A stretch of DNA of 64,000 bases. It comes from Lewinellaceae bacterium (GTDB taxonomy: Bacteria; Bacteroidota; Bacteroidia; Chitinophagales; Saprospiraceae). The notes beneath the pieces are model-generated. The model did no database searches. It was not told where the DNA came from and saw only the letters and a program-made list of their open reading frames with translations. The position numbers and the translations under genes are program-made. The stretch is taken from positions 1,488,001 to 1,552,000 of the forward strand of contig JACJYL010000001.1 of the NCBI GenBank assembly GCA_020636105.1. The letters run 5' to 3'. Within the stretch, counting starts at the first letter, position 1. Each line of letters opens with the position of its first letter. Below, one piece after another: positions 26,612-34,344 of this stretch.

Positions 26612-27270
26612 CTTTATAGAGGAAGGTATAGAGATTTATTGGGATTACTTGCCCTGATGGTGTTGATGATAGTGGTTTATCATCAGAAGTCGCTTAGAGA
26701 AAGCCTGACCAAAATACAGCACTTTTACCGGTCTCGTAGAGAGTTGAAGAACCAGTGGTTGGCGCATAAATGAGAATATCAGGCGCCAAAAATTTAACCA
26801 CATGTTAAACTCAGGAAAAGGCTTTTTGGTGTGTACCACCCAATCGCGGGTTGGGAATTTTCCACGGATGATAGGGGCAGGCTTGAATGGAAAGTCCGCA
26901 ATAATATTAAAGACACTGCTCATGCCAATCGATTTGTTTGAAGAAAAACTGAGCTGTTGGTGATCCTTTTTTCAAAAATTGTGTTTGTGGGAACACTACA
27001 TCGAACGATGCAGTCTTCTGGTCGTTTGTCCAGGTGCAGCATTAAATCACTAAGGCCACGAAGGTAATTTTGCCGGGTAGCCCAGGCATTATTGGCAAGA
27101 GCCATATGGTTATCCATGCGCTGGAGCGCGTCATCAAATCCAGTTACGCCCGTGGGCTTTCAGGTTTTTTTTAACAATCATGATTGATTACTTTAGTGAA
27201 ACAATGGAGAGAAAATAGTAATTTAATCGGTGCAAAGCAAGTCTGGAGTTAGTTGCTCCGTAGGAGCTTT
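26612..27270 (-). pseudogene. IS91-like/tyrosine recombinase deletion derivative, copy 3 (cassette 12)
   Basis: A third copy of the same fused remnant, more decayed: NNAWATRQNYLRGLSDLMLH around 27117-27000 and DWVVHTKKPF around 26830. It lacks about 75 bp at the left end relative to copies 1 and 2. Confidence 0.6.
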
Positions 27271-27323
27271 GTTCAACAACATTTTGCTGTCCATGCCGCC
27301 GAACAGCAAGCCAAACGTTAGCG
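27271..27323 (+). repeat. attC site 12
   Basis: R'' GTTCAAC (27271-27277). Stem arms are TTTTGCTGT/ACAGCAAG (27303-27310). R' is GTTAGCG (27317-27323). Confidence 0.7.
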
Positions 27324-27366
27324 GTCATTGTAACAGACGACATAGCAGACATAAAAGAAACAGAAT

Positions 27367-27966
27367 ATGAAACAGACAATCATCTATTTTGCGTTGACAA
27401 TTTTTGTATTGACTTCGTGCAACATCAAAACGGAAAATACAAGTAACAATATGGCTACAACAACAAGCGACATTAACAAAACGATTAATAATAAAAATAT
27501 GATTACTCAAAAAATAACACCCTCAATTTGGGTTGAAACGAAAGATGCAAAAGCGGTAGCAGATTATTACCTTTCTATTTTCAAAGACGGCAAACTTAAA
27601 GAGCATCATAAATATAAAAATCCACCGGAAGCAGGCGGAGAAGACTTTGAGACCGCAATTATTGAAATTAATGGAGTAGAATTCAATATTTTAGCCGCAG
27701 GACCTTTTTTCAAATTTAATGAATCTGTTTCATTTGTTATCAATTGCATAGACCAATCCGAAGTAGATTATTATTGGAGTGCATTGACAGCAAACGGAGG
27801 ACAAGAAAGTTCTTGTGGTTGGTGCAAAGACAAATATGGTTTATCATGGCAAGTTGTTCCAGTTGAATATTTTGACCTAATAAACAGTGATGACCCTAAA
27901 GTCAGAGAAAAGGCAATTAAGAATACACTTAAACAGAAAAAAATAATTCTCTCTGAACTTAAATAA
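27367..27966 (+). CDS. VOC superfamily (PhnB-like) lipoprotein (cassette 13)
   Basis: 199 residues. A lipobox (LTIFVLTSC) and a 30-residue linker precede a PhnB/3-dmu-9_3-mt-type glyoxalase fold: ITPSIWVETKDAKAVADYYL, FETAIIEINGVEFNILAAGP, SVSFVINCIDQSEVDYYWSA and CGWCKDKYGLSWQVVP. A second candidate start at 27499 (MITQKITPS) would give the usual cytosolic protein, so the lipidated form may be an N-terminal extension gained in the cassette. The ligand and activity are unknown. Confidence 0.83.
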   Translation: MKQTIIYFALTIFVLTSCNIKTENTSNNMATTTSDINKTINNKNMITQKITPSIWVETKDAKAVADYYLSIFKDGKLKEHHKYKNPPEAGGEDFETAIIEINGVEFNILAAGPFFKFNESVSFVINCIDQSEVDYYWSALTANGGQESSCGWCKDKYGLSWQVVPVEYFDLINSDDPKVREKAIKNTLKQKKIILSELK

Positions 27967-27975
27967 AAACAAAGA

Positions 27976-28035
27976 ACCGCTAACAGCACCTACAAAAAAG
28001 GCGGGGTTTCGTGCTCCATAGGTAAATTTGTGCAA
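27976..28035 (+). repeat. attC site 13, degenerate end of the array
   Basis: R'' ACCGCTAAC (27976-27984) is the exact complement of GTTAGCGGT at 27317-27325. Only a short stem ACCTA (27988-27992)/TAGGT (28019-28023) is seen, and no GTTRRRY follows. This appears to be the last recognisable site. Confidence 0.6.
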
Positions 28036-28049
28036 GCCGAAAGTTTTGT

Positions 28050-28253
28050 TCTCCAAATGAAATATATGAAAGCCCTGACAATAAAAATTACGAAATGGTC
28101 GGAATTAATCCTGATTTCAAAATTGATTATGAAAAGGGTGGTTTTTCGTTTTACAAGCAATTAATTAATGAAATGGATACCAGAGATATTGCCATTGAAA
28201 AAGCTATTAAGCTAGGTAATAATTTGAATTCGACGGTTCTTTTAAACAATTAG
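28050..28253 (+). pseudogene. C-terminal fragment of an S41-type peptidase
   Basis: The frame reads EIYESPDNKNYEMVGINPDF, then KIDYEKGG and ends at TAG 28251-28253. The pattern (SPDxKxYExxGIxPD) is the tail of tail-specific/S41 proteases; the catalytic part is missing. It lies just beyond the last attC-like site, so it may be a truncated cassette or the old chromosomal border. Confidence 0.55.
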
Positions 28254-28500
28254 GAAGAGCAATAGCAATTAAAGGAAAATGTAATTAAAAACTACTTACA
28301 ATAAATAGAATAATACCTGCGGGTGCAAGGGGTTTTCGAGCGTTTGTGTCTTGTAAAAAATGAGGTGCAAACTGATAGGAAACTGCCTCGTAACGCACGC
28401 CCCCACGCCACAAAAACAGTTTCATGTTTTGAACTTTTCCTCTATCTTTACCTTCTATAAATGGCTAAATCCACATGCTCCACCAAGTTGCCTTTTGACT

Positions 28501-30222
28501 ATGAAAACCCACGTGCTGATCTCTTTTTTCATCTTAATGACCCAGGTCACCTTTGCCCAGGTCATCATAGACTCCTGCTTCATGAGCGTGCCTCCCGGAA
28601 CGGATTTCACGTCCAGTCCGGATCTGGCCAACAATACTTCTATTGAAGCTGACCTGCTGGAGTGGTCGGGCACCAGTTGGATCGGCGGCTGGCCGACGGT
28701 CAATGTGACCATTCCGCCGCCCAATGCGGGCGTAGGGTGCAGAGCCTTGTTTATCGGCAGTGCCACGTCATGGACTACAGGGGGGGAAGGTTTCGGCCTT
28801 CGGTTGAGTTCACCGCTCATTGCCGGACAATCTTATTCTTTTGACATTTCCTATGTAAGTGACGGGGTGGGAAGCGACGGTAATTTTGCCCCTGCTTTTT
28901 TTACAAATAATGCCCCGACTATTTTCACCGGCACTTTAGTGGGCAACCTGCCACCGGTTGGTTTTGCCTGGGAAACCCATACCATTACTTTTACGGCAAC
29001 AGCCGCCCAGGCCGGACACAACTGGATACTGATCCACTCCGGGCCTGATGGCAGTTCGGGCCTGATCAACTCCTTTTGTAGCTCCTGCCAGGATTGCTCT
29101 TCCTTTCCGGGGAGTTTCAACTTTGGCAATGATGTCACCCTTTGCGCCGGGCAAACCCTGTCACTGGAGGCTGCCATTGGGAATTCAACTTATCTTTGGC
29201 AGGATGGCAGCACGAACCCAACGTTTACGGTTTCCCAGCCGGGGACCTATTGGGTGGAAATATCAAACGACTGCGGTATTTTATCCGATACCCTGAATGT
29301 TAATTACACCTCACCGCCTGACCCTATCGACCTCGGGGCAGATACGACCCTTTGTGAGGGAGCCTCTTTTCTCATTGAGGTTACAACGCCAAACGTAACC
29401 TACCTTTGGCAAAATAATACCACCGCGCCAACCTTCACTGTCAATCAACCGGGAACTTATTGGGTACAACTGTCCAATAACTGCGGTGCTGTGAGGGATT
29501 CCCTTGTGGTAAGTTATGAAACTCCGCCCAATATAAACCTTGGAAATGATTTAACCCTGTGTGAAGGAAGCACTACCCTACTCGACGCCACGACACCCCA
29601 TGCTGATTACCTCTGGCAGGACGGTTCCTCCGGCCCTACCCTGCTCGTTTCCGGAGAAGGCACTTACCGGGCGCAGGTCACTAACCTGTGTGGAACAGAT
29701 ACCGATACGATACGAATTTTTCACCTTTCCCCGCCGGAGGTTGAGCTGGGGCAGGACACCATACTTTGTCAGGGAGAATCCCTGCTGCTGAATGCCACCC
29801 AACCGGGGGCAAACTACCTTTGGCAGGACAATTCCAACAGCCCCTCCTACCTGGTCATCCAACCTGGCATCTATTCGGTGGTGGTCACCAACGATTGTGG
29901 AACGGATAATTCAGCCATTAATATAGATTTTGACAACTGCGTGTATTGCGACCTGTATATTCCGAATGCTTTCAGTCCCAATCGAGATGGAATAAATGAT
30001 GCTTTTATGCCGGTTTCCAATTGTGGTTTTGAAAAATATAACCTGTTGGTCTTCAGCCGTTGGGGAGAGCAACTTTTTGAAACCGACCTCCCGGAAGAAG
30101 GCTGGGACGGAGTGTTCCGGGGAGAAGAACTGCCTGCCGGAGTTTACGTTTACCAGGTCACTTTTCAGTTTTTGGACGGCGTTGTCAAGACAAAATCGGG
30201 AAGTGTGACTTTAGTTCGCTAA
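28501..30222 (+). CDS. Secreted repeat protein with T9SS type B (gliding motility) sorting domain
   Basis: 573 residues from ATG 28501, where the signal peptide starts (VLISFFILMTQVTFAQ); the upstream ATG at 28360 has no such support. After a ~190-residue beta-rich N-terminal domain come four repeats of about 65 residues, each with a DLGADTTLCEG-type start, a YLWQDGS centre and PGTYWVQLSNNCG end, as in Ig/PKD-like repeats. The C-terminal ~85 residues (IPNAFSPNRDGINDAFMPV, LLVFSRWGEQLFE, GVYVYQVTFQFLDG) are the gliding-motility-associated sorting domain recognised by the type IX secretion system. Likely a cell-surface adhesin or matrix protein. Confidence 0.9.
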   Translation: MKTHVLISFFILMTQVTFAQVIIDSCFMSVPPGTDFTSSPDLANNTSIEADLLEWSGTSWIGGWPTVNVTIPPPNAGVGCRALFIGSATSWTTGGEGFGLRLSSPLIAGQSYSFDISYVSDGVGSDGNFAPAFFTNNAPTIFTGTLVGNLPPVGFAWETHTITFTATAAQAGHNWILIHSGPDGSSGLINSFCSSCQDCSSFPGSFNFGNDVTLCAGQTLSLEAAIGNSTYLWQDGSTNPTFTVSQPGTYWVEISNDCGILSDTLNVNYTSPPDPIDLGADTTLCEGASFLIEVTTPNVTYLWQNNTTAPTFTVNQPGTYWVQLSNNCGAVRDSLVVSYETPPNINLGNDLTLCEGSTTLLDATTPHADYLWQDGSSGPTLLVSGEGTYRAQVTNLCGTDTDTIRIFHLSPPEVELGQDTILCQGESLLLNATQPGANYLWQDNSNSPSYLVIQPGIYSVVVTNDCGTDNSAINIDFDNCVYCDLYIPNAFSPNRDGINDAFMPVSNCGFEKYNLLVFSRWGEQLFETDLPEEGWDGVFRGEELPAGVYVYQVTFQFLDGVVKTKSGSVTLVR

Positions 30223-30440
30223 AAAAACAACTGCTTCAGATGCAAGGCAATATTGACCAGCATTATTGCGGCAAGAGCGAGCGATAAGATACGCATCCAG
30301 CCGGCATTGGCCTGGCGAAAGGCATCGGCTCTTTCCTGTGCTTCTTTGGTTTTAGCCTTTAACCTGCCGGTTGAAAACATATACAGGTAAACCGCAAAGG
30401 CCAAAATCAACAATTCAAAAAATAATCCCAAATATTCCAT
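30219..30440 (-). CDS. Small membrane protein, hypothetical
   Basis: 73 residues with two hydrophobic helices (LGLFFELLILAFAVYLYMF and ILSLALAAIMLVNIALHL) joined by a charged loop. It overlaps the end of the T9SS gene convergently by 4 bp. No family was recognised. Confidence 0.6.
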   Translation of the reverse strand: MEYLGLFFELLILAFAVYLYMFSTGRLKAKTKEAQERADAFRQANAGWMRILSLALAAIMLVNIALHLKQLFF

Positions 30441-30557
30441 GGTAGAAAGTTTAAAGATTAAAGGCTAAAGATTAAAGTGAATTTCATGGTTACAGGATGA
30501 CGCCTTTTACAACTTCCCGGCCAAGCCGTTTCCTCCTGATCCGGTAACCGATTTCCA

Positions 30558-31046
30558 TCAAATTTCTTCAAAAAATCCTGTCTTCCGGTTTTTACGCACC
30601 TTATCCCAGGCAAAATACCGTCCATTCATGGCTACATATACCCCGGGAGGTAAAACCTGCGCGAAAGCCAAAGCCGCACCAAGGTTAAAAAAACCGTCTG
30701 AAGAACTTCCAAAGGCATAGGGAATCATGGCGCCTGTCAAAATGATCGTTTTTGTGTCCAGGTCTTTTCCGGCAAGGTATTCAGCAGTTTCGGCCATCGT
30801 ATCCGTCCCATGAGTGATCAGGATATCTTTTGCGAGCGTTCTTTTACAATTGTGATAAATGATTTCCCGGTCACCATCCTTCATTTCCATACTGTCAATC
30901 ATCATCAACGTCTTCAGGTCAATGTCCAGCGTACACCTTCCCAAATCAAACATTTTAGCGAGGTGGGTGTCTTTAAAATACAATTCCCCGGTAATATAAT
31001 TGTATTCTTTATCAAAGGTACCCCCTGTTACAAAAACCTGAATCAT
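30558..31046 (-). CDS. Asparaginase N-terminal-domain protein (short form)
   Basis: About 162 residues from the second ATG (MIQVFVTGGTFDKEYN). TGGTFDK carries the first catalytic Thr, and ILITHGTDTMAETAEYL the second Thr with the Asp-Thr pair of type I/II L-asparaginases; ILTGAMIPY matches the following helix. The usual C-terminal domain is missing, so the protein is half the length of a classical asparaginase. Short forms are common in Bacteroidota and Proteobacteria, and their activity is uncertain. Confidence 0.82.
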   Translation of the reverse strand: MIQVFVTGGTFDKEYNYITGELYFKDTHLAKMFDLGRCTLDIDLKTLMMIDSMEMKDGDREIIYHNCKRTLAKDILITHGTDTMAETAEYLAGKDLDTKTIILTGAMIPYAFGSSSDGFFNLGAALAFAQVLPPGVYVAMNGRYFAWDKVRKNRKTGFFEEI

Positions 31047-31235
31047 CAGCAATATTTTAGGTAAATCGATCTAAAAACCGGAAAAACATACCCGGTCCAA
31101 TCAAATAATGGCTTAAATCGTAATTAATATGCAAAGGTAAACAAATCTGCCTTTTTCACTACTTAGAATAATTCTAAATAAGTTGGAAATGCCAGTTTTG
31201 CGGTGTATCTTCGTGGGGAGATTAAATCAATCATT

Positions 31236-31877
31236 ATGAACGCGGTACGTGTCATATTAGCCGACAACCAATATTTAACCCGGTTCGGATTAAAGTGCCT
31301 GCTGGGAAGCCAGGAAAATATTGAAATCATCGGAGAGGCTGAGAATGAGGCAGAACTTCTGGATTTGGTCAATATAGAAAGGCCTCACCTTGTTATTATC
31401 GATTATTTCCAGCAGGATCATTTTTCTGTTTCGACCCTGCGCAAATTACAAAGCCTGTCGCCTTCCATAAAATTAATGGTAATTACTGCCGACAACAACA
31501 AGCACCGGATTTATAACGTCATTGAGAAGGGCGTTTCCGGTTTTCTCACCAAGACCTGCGAGAAGAAAGAAATTCTAGATGCCATTTTTTCCATCACGCA
31601 GGGACAGCGGTCTTTTTGCAATAAAATACTGGAACTCATTCTGGAGCGTTCTTTTGCCAAACCGGGGGATGAATGCGCCCCTACCCCATTGAGTGATCGT
31701 GAAATTGAGGTCGTCAAACTCATTTCCAGGGGGCTCATCGCCAAGGAAATTGCCGGCCTTTTGAACCTCAGTACCCACACCATTTATACCCACAGGAAGA
31801 ACATCATGAAAAAATTAAATTTAGGTTCTTCCTCAGAATTAGTGCTTTATGCCGTAAATAGTGGTATATTGCAATAA
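31236..31877 (+). CDS. Response regulator, NarL/FixJ (LuxR) type
   Basis: 213 residues from ATG 31236. The receiver domain (VRVILADNQYLTRFGLKCLL, phosphoacceptor Asp in LVIIDYFQQ, Thr in VITAD, Lys in FLTKTCEKK) is followed by a LuxR helix-turn-helix (LSDREIEVVKLISRGLIAKE, NLSTHTIYTHRKNIMKKL). The acidic pair is DN rather than DD, a tolerated variant. No histidine kinase is adjacent, so it is an orphan regulator. Confidence 0.9.
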   Translation: MNAVRVILADNQYLTRFGLKCLLGSQENIEIIGEAENEAELLDLVNIERPHLVIIDYFQQDHFSVSTLRKLQSLSPSIKLMVITADNNKHRIYNVIEKGVSGFLTKTCEKKEILDAIFSITQGQRSFCNKILELILERSFAKPGDECAPTPLSDREIEVVKLISRGLIAKEIAGLLNLSTHTIYTHRKNIMKKLNLGSSSELVLYAVNSGILQ

Positions 31878-32148
31878 GTTTGGATACAATCTTTTGTAAA
31901 AAAGTGCGTTTCCTTATAAAAACAACAACCCGGAAGAATAACAGATTGCTTCCAGGTTGTCGATAAAATCGACTTTGCGAACAGATAGTTTTTTAAATTA
32001 ACAAAGTCATTTAACTCTTTATCAGAGTGGTCTATCTATTGCTGCTGAACTAAAAAATAATTGATTTTCAGCAGTTTATAAACCATTCGGATAAAACTAC
32101 TAACTCTGGTTAAGTGAACATTTTGTTTTATTTTCAAAATTAATTACC

Positions 32149-34011
32149 ATGAAAGCAAAGTACCTTTCCTTACTTGTCCTCCTATCCATTTTATTTTTAG
32201 CCATTGAGGTCAATGCAGAAAATTTATACATTCTTTATGATGAGCAATGTATGGACAAATTGGAATATGACCATCCTGACAAGGGTGATTATATGGTTTA
32301 TCGCATCAATACAGGAGCTGGAGAATCCATAATTTTAGAGGTTGGCGTTCAAAGCAATATCGGACAGGATGAACTGCCACGTCCTTTCATCGGCTGTTAT
32401 AACGGCTCCTTTGATATGCTGCTCGTCAATCGCATCAATGCACGTCCAGATGAAGTGTATATGGTAGTACCCAAAGGAAAAAAGTATTATGTCACCCCCA
32501 TCAAAAATGCTATCTCCTATAAACATGACGGCGATGTGATCACCTACGTTTCCCCACAGTACAGCTTTAAATTCGATCTGAAAAACGGGGTAATCAACGA
32601 AAACATTTCTTACAAAAACCTTAAGGCAAAAGTTTACTTTGACGGCAGGCTGGATAATGAATGTAGCGGGATTTACCTGTTCAGGCAAACGACCCGTAAC
32701 TCCACTGGCGCCTACGCCTCGCTGAAATTCGTCCCGGAAATCGGGGTCATTGAAGAGAAAATCAATGTATCTCCGGGCAACCCTGGGGAAACGGTGCTGA
32801 GCCTTTCCACCATCAATGACAAGCGTTATGATAAATACCTTGAAAGTCTTTGCGCCAAGGCATCGGATCAATCTCTTTCTTTTGACGCGACTTACAAACC
32901 CGAAGCCTATAATGTCACTCCAGTTTCGCCAACGGCCAATCCGCCTCAATTCATTGTAAAGACCGGAACGGATGAATATACCACCAAAGGGGTCCCTGAA
33001 GAAAAGGTCGCCAGATTTCACATCGTTAAAAAAGGAGAAACCCTCTATGGCATTGCCAGAAAATATGGCATTACTGTCAGCGAGATCAAAGCGTGGAACG
33101 ACAAAAAAGGGAATGTTATTTACTCCGGAGAAAAATACCTGGTAAGCGCTCCCGTGGCGGAAGTTTCAACACCCGCTGTGATGGAAGATAACCTGACCGC
33201 AAAATCCGGAATTGTTTGGGAGGCTGGAAAACAAACTTCCTCAACAGCAGCATGGGATAAAAATAATACCGGCATTCATATTGCCCAAAGTGGCGAGACC
33301 ATTGCTTCCATAGCCATGAAGTACGGCTATACTGAAGCCCGTTTCAGACAAATGAATAACCTGGGCCAAAATGAGTACGCCAAAATCGGTCAATCATACA
33401 TCACTAATGATTGTAATTGTCCGACCACAACCAATACATTAACGGCCAGGACCATTGAGGGGTACCCAATTGTTTCTTCGGGTAATAGCCTGCCCTTCGT
33501 TGATGATCCGGCCACTCCCACCAGAACACTTGAACCGGCCCCTTATGACACCAGGATAGCTGCCCCGACAGGATACGACGCCAGACCTTACGATCCTTTT
33601 ACGGCTACCGATGCTTCGAAGACGGCAAAATCCCCTTCAACCTCTGTTGCTAACCAGGTGCAGCATTACGATACGCCTGTCAATACTGGAAATTATTACA
33701 GGACACAGCCCACCACTTATGGTCAGCCACAGCCGCTTCCCGAGCCGATATCCTACCCTTCTGCCAAGGCAGAAGACGATTTTGCTCCCGGGGAGTTTAC
33801 TTCCAAAGGGATTCAGAGTTTCGATACCGCAACGCCGGCTTCCTACGAATCCGCTACGAAACCCAAAAGGTTGATGCACACGGTACAGGAGGGCGACAAT
33901 CTTTACAGGATTGCGCGCCAATATGGCGTAACGGTAGAATATCTCCGCGCCATCAACAACCTGGAACTCAACGAAATCATCATCCCTTACCAGAAAATTT
34001 ACATCAACTAA
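32149..34011 (+). CDS. LysM-repeat protein, secreted
   Basis: 620 residues with a signal peptide (LSLLVLLSILFLAIEVNA). A ~230-residue N-terminal domain of unknown fold precedes three LysM modules: about residues 289-335 (FHIVKKGETLYGIARKYGIT), a divergent one at 377-420 (IHIAQSGETIASIAMKYGYT), and the C-terminal one (HTVQEGDNLYRIARQYGVTV). Between the second and third lies a proline- and threonine-rich linker. LysM binds peptidoglycan or related N-acetylglucosamine polymers, so the protein is probably attached to the cell wall. It ends at a strong terminator. Confidence 0.9.
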   Translation: MKAKYLSLLVLLSILFLAIEVNAENLYILYDEQCMDKLEYDHPDKGDYMVYRINTGAGESIILEVGVQSNIGQDELPRPFIGCYNGSFDMLLVNRINARPDEVYMVVPKGKKYYVTPIKNAISYKHDGDVITYVSPQYSFKFDLKNGVINENISYKNLKAKVYFDGRLDNECSGIYLFRQTTRNSTGAYASLKFVPEIGVIEEKINVSPGNPGETVLSLSTINDKRYDKYLESLCAKASDQSLSFDATYKPEAYNVTPVSPTANPPQFIVKTGTDEYTTKGVPEEKVARFHIVKKGETLYGIARKYGITVSEIKAWNDKKGNVIYSGEKYLVSAPVAEVSTPAVMEDNLTAKSGIVWEAGKQTSSTAAWDKNNTGIHIAQSGETIASIAMKYGYTEARFRQMNNLGQNEYAKIGQSYITNDCNCPTTTNTLTARTIEGYPIVSSGNSLPFVDDPATPTRTLEPAPYDTRIAAPTGYDARPYDPFTATDASKTAKSPSTSVANQVQHYDTPVNTGNYYRTQPTTYGQPQPLPEPISYPSAKAEDDFAPGEFTSKGIQSFDTATPASYESATKPKRLMHTVQEGDNLYRIARQYGVTVEYLRAINNLELNEIIIPYQKIYIN

Positions 34012-34043
34012 GTGAAAATGCTAACTTACTGATAAAAAAACAG

Positions 34044-34077
34044 CAGGCCGGAAAACATTTTCCGGCCTGTTTTATTT
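34044..34077 (+). terminator. Rho-independent terminator after the LysM gene
   Basis: AGGCCGGAAAA (34045-34055), a 2-nt turn, TTTTCCGGCCT (34058-34068) and a T-rich tail. Confidence 0.85.
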
Positions 34078-34179
34078 TTATATTCGCAGCTTGTCAAAAG
34101 TGGGTTGTCGTTCAAAAGATGATTTCTATATTTTGAACGCAATGAACGCAGAGCATTTTTCGACAATTTGAGGTTCATT

Positions 34180-34258
34180 TTGCTAAACAATCTGAAACCC
34201 ATTGAACAACTTGAACAATTTGAACAACTTGAACAACTAGAACAATTTGAACCCTCCC
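34180..34258. repeat. Short tandem repeat, 9-bp TTGAACAAC unit
   Basis: Imperfect copies of TTGAACAAC/TTGAACAAT stand head to tail. The adjoining stretch (CCTCCCGACCTGCGGTACGGG, split here as CCTCCCGACC and TGCGGTACGGG) is also found inverted at 59505-59533. Confidence 0.65.
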
Positions 34259-34344
34259 GACCTGCGGTACGGGATGTCACTACGCTCCATTTGAACAAAC
34301 TAAACCCACATATCCATTAAAATCACCAACCAAGCACTTGAAAC

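Noticed and set aside
28260..28360. A fourteenth attC site before the T9SS gene
   Set aside because: GCGTTTGTG and an ACTTACAAT motif are present, but no convincing stem and no matching cassette start were found.
28360..28500. Extended N-terminus of the T9SS protein
   Set aside because: The signal peptide begins at 28501; upstream codons show no conservation-like features.
34026..34298. Cys/Ser-rich ORF on the - strand
   Set aside because: It only translates the TTGAAC-type tandem repeat and the terminator of the LysM gene.
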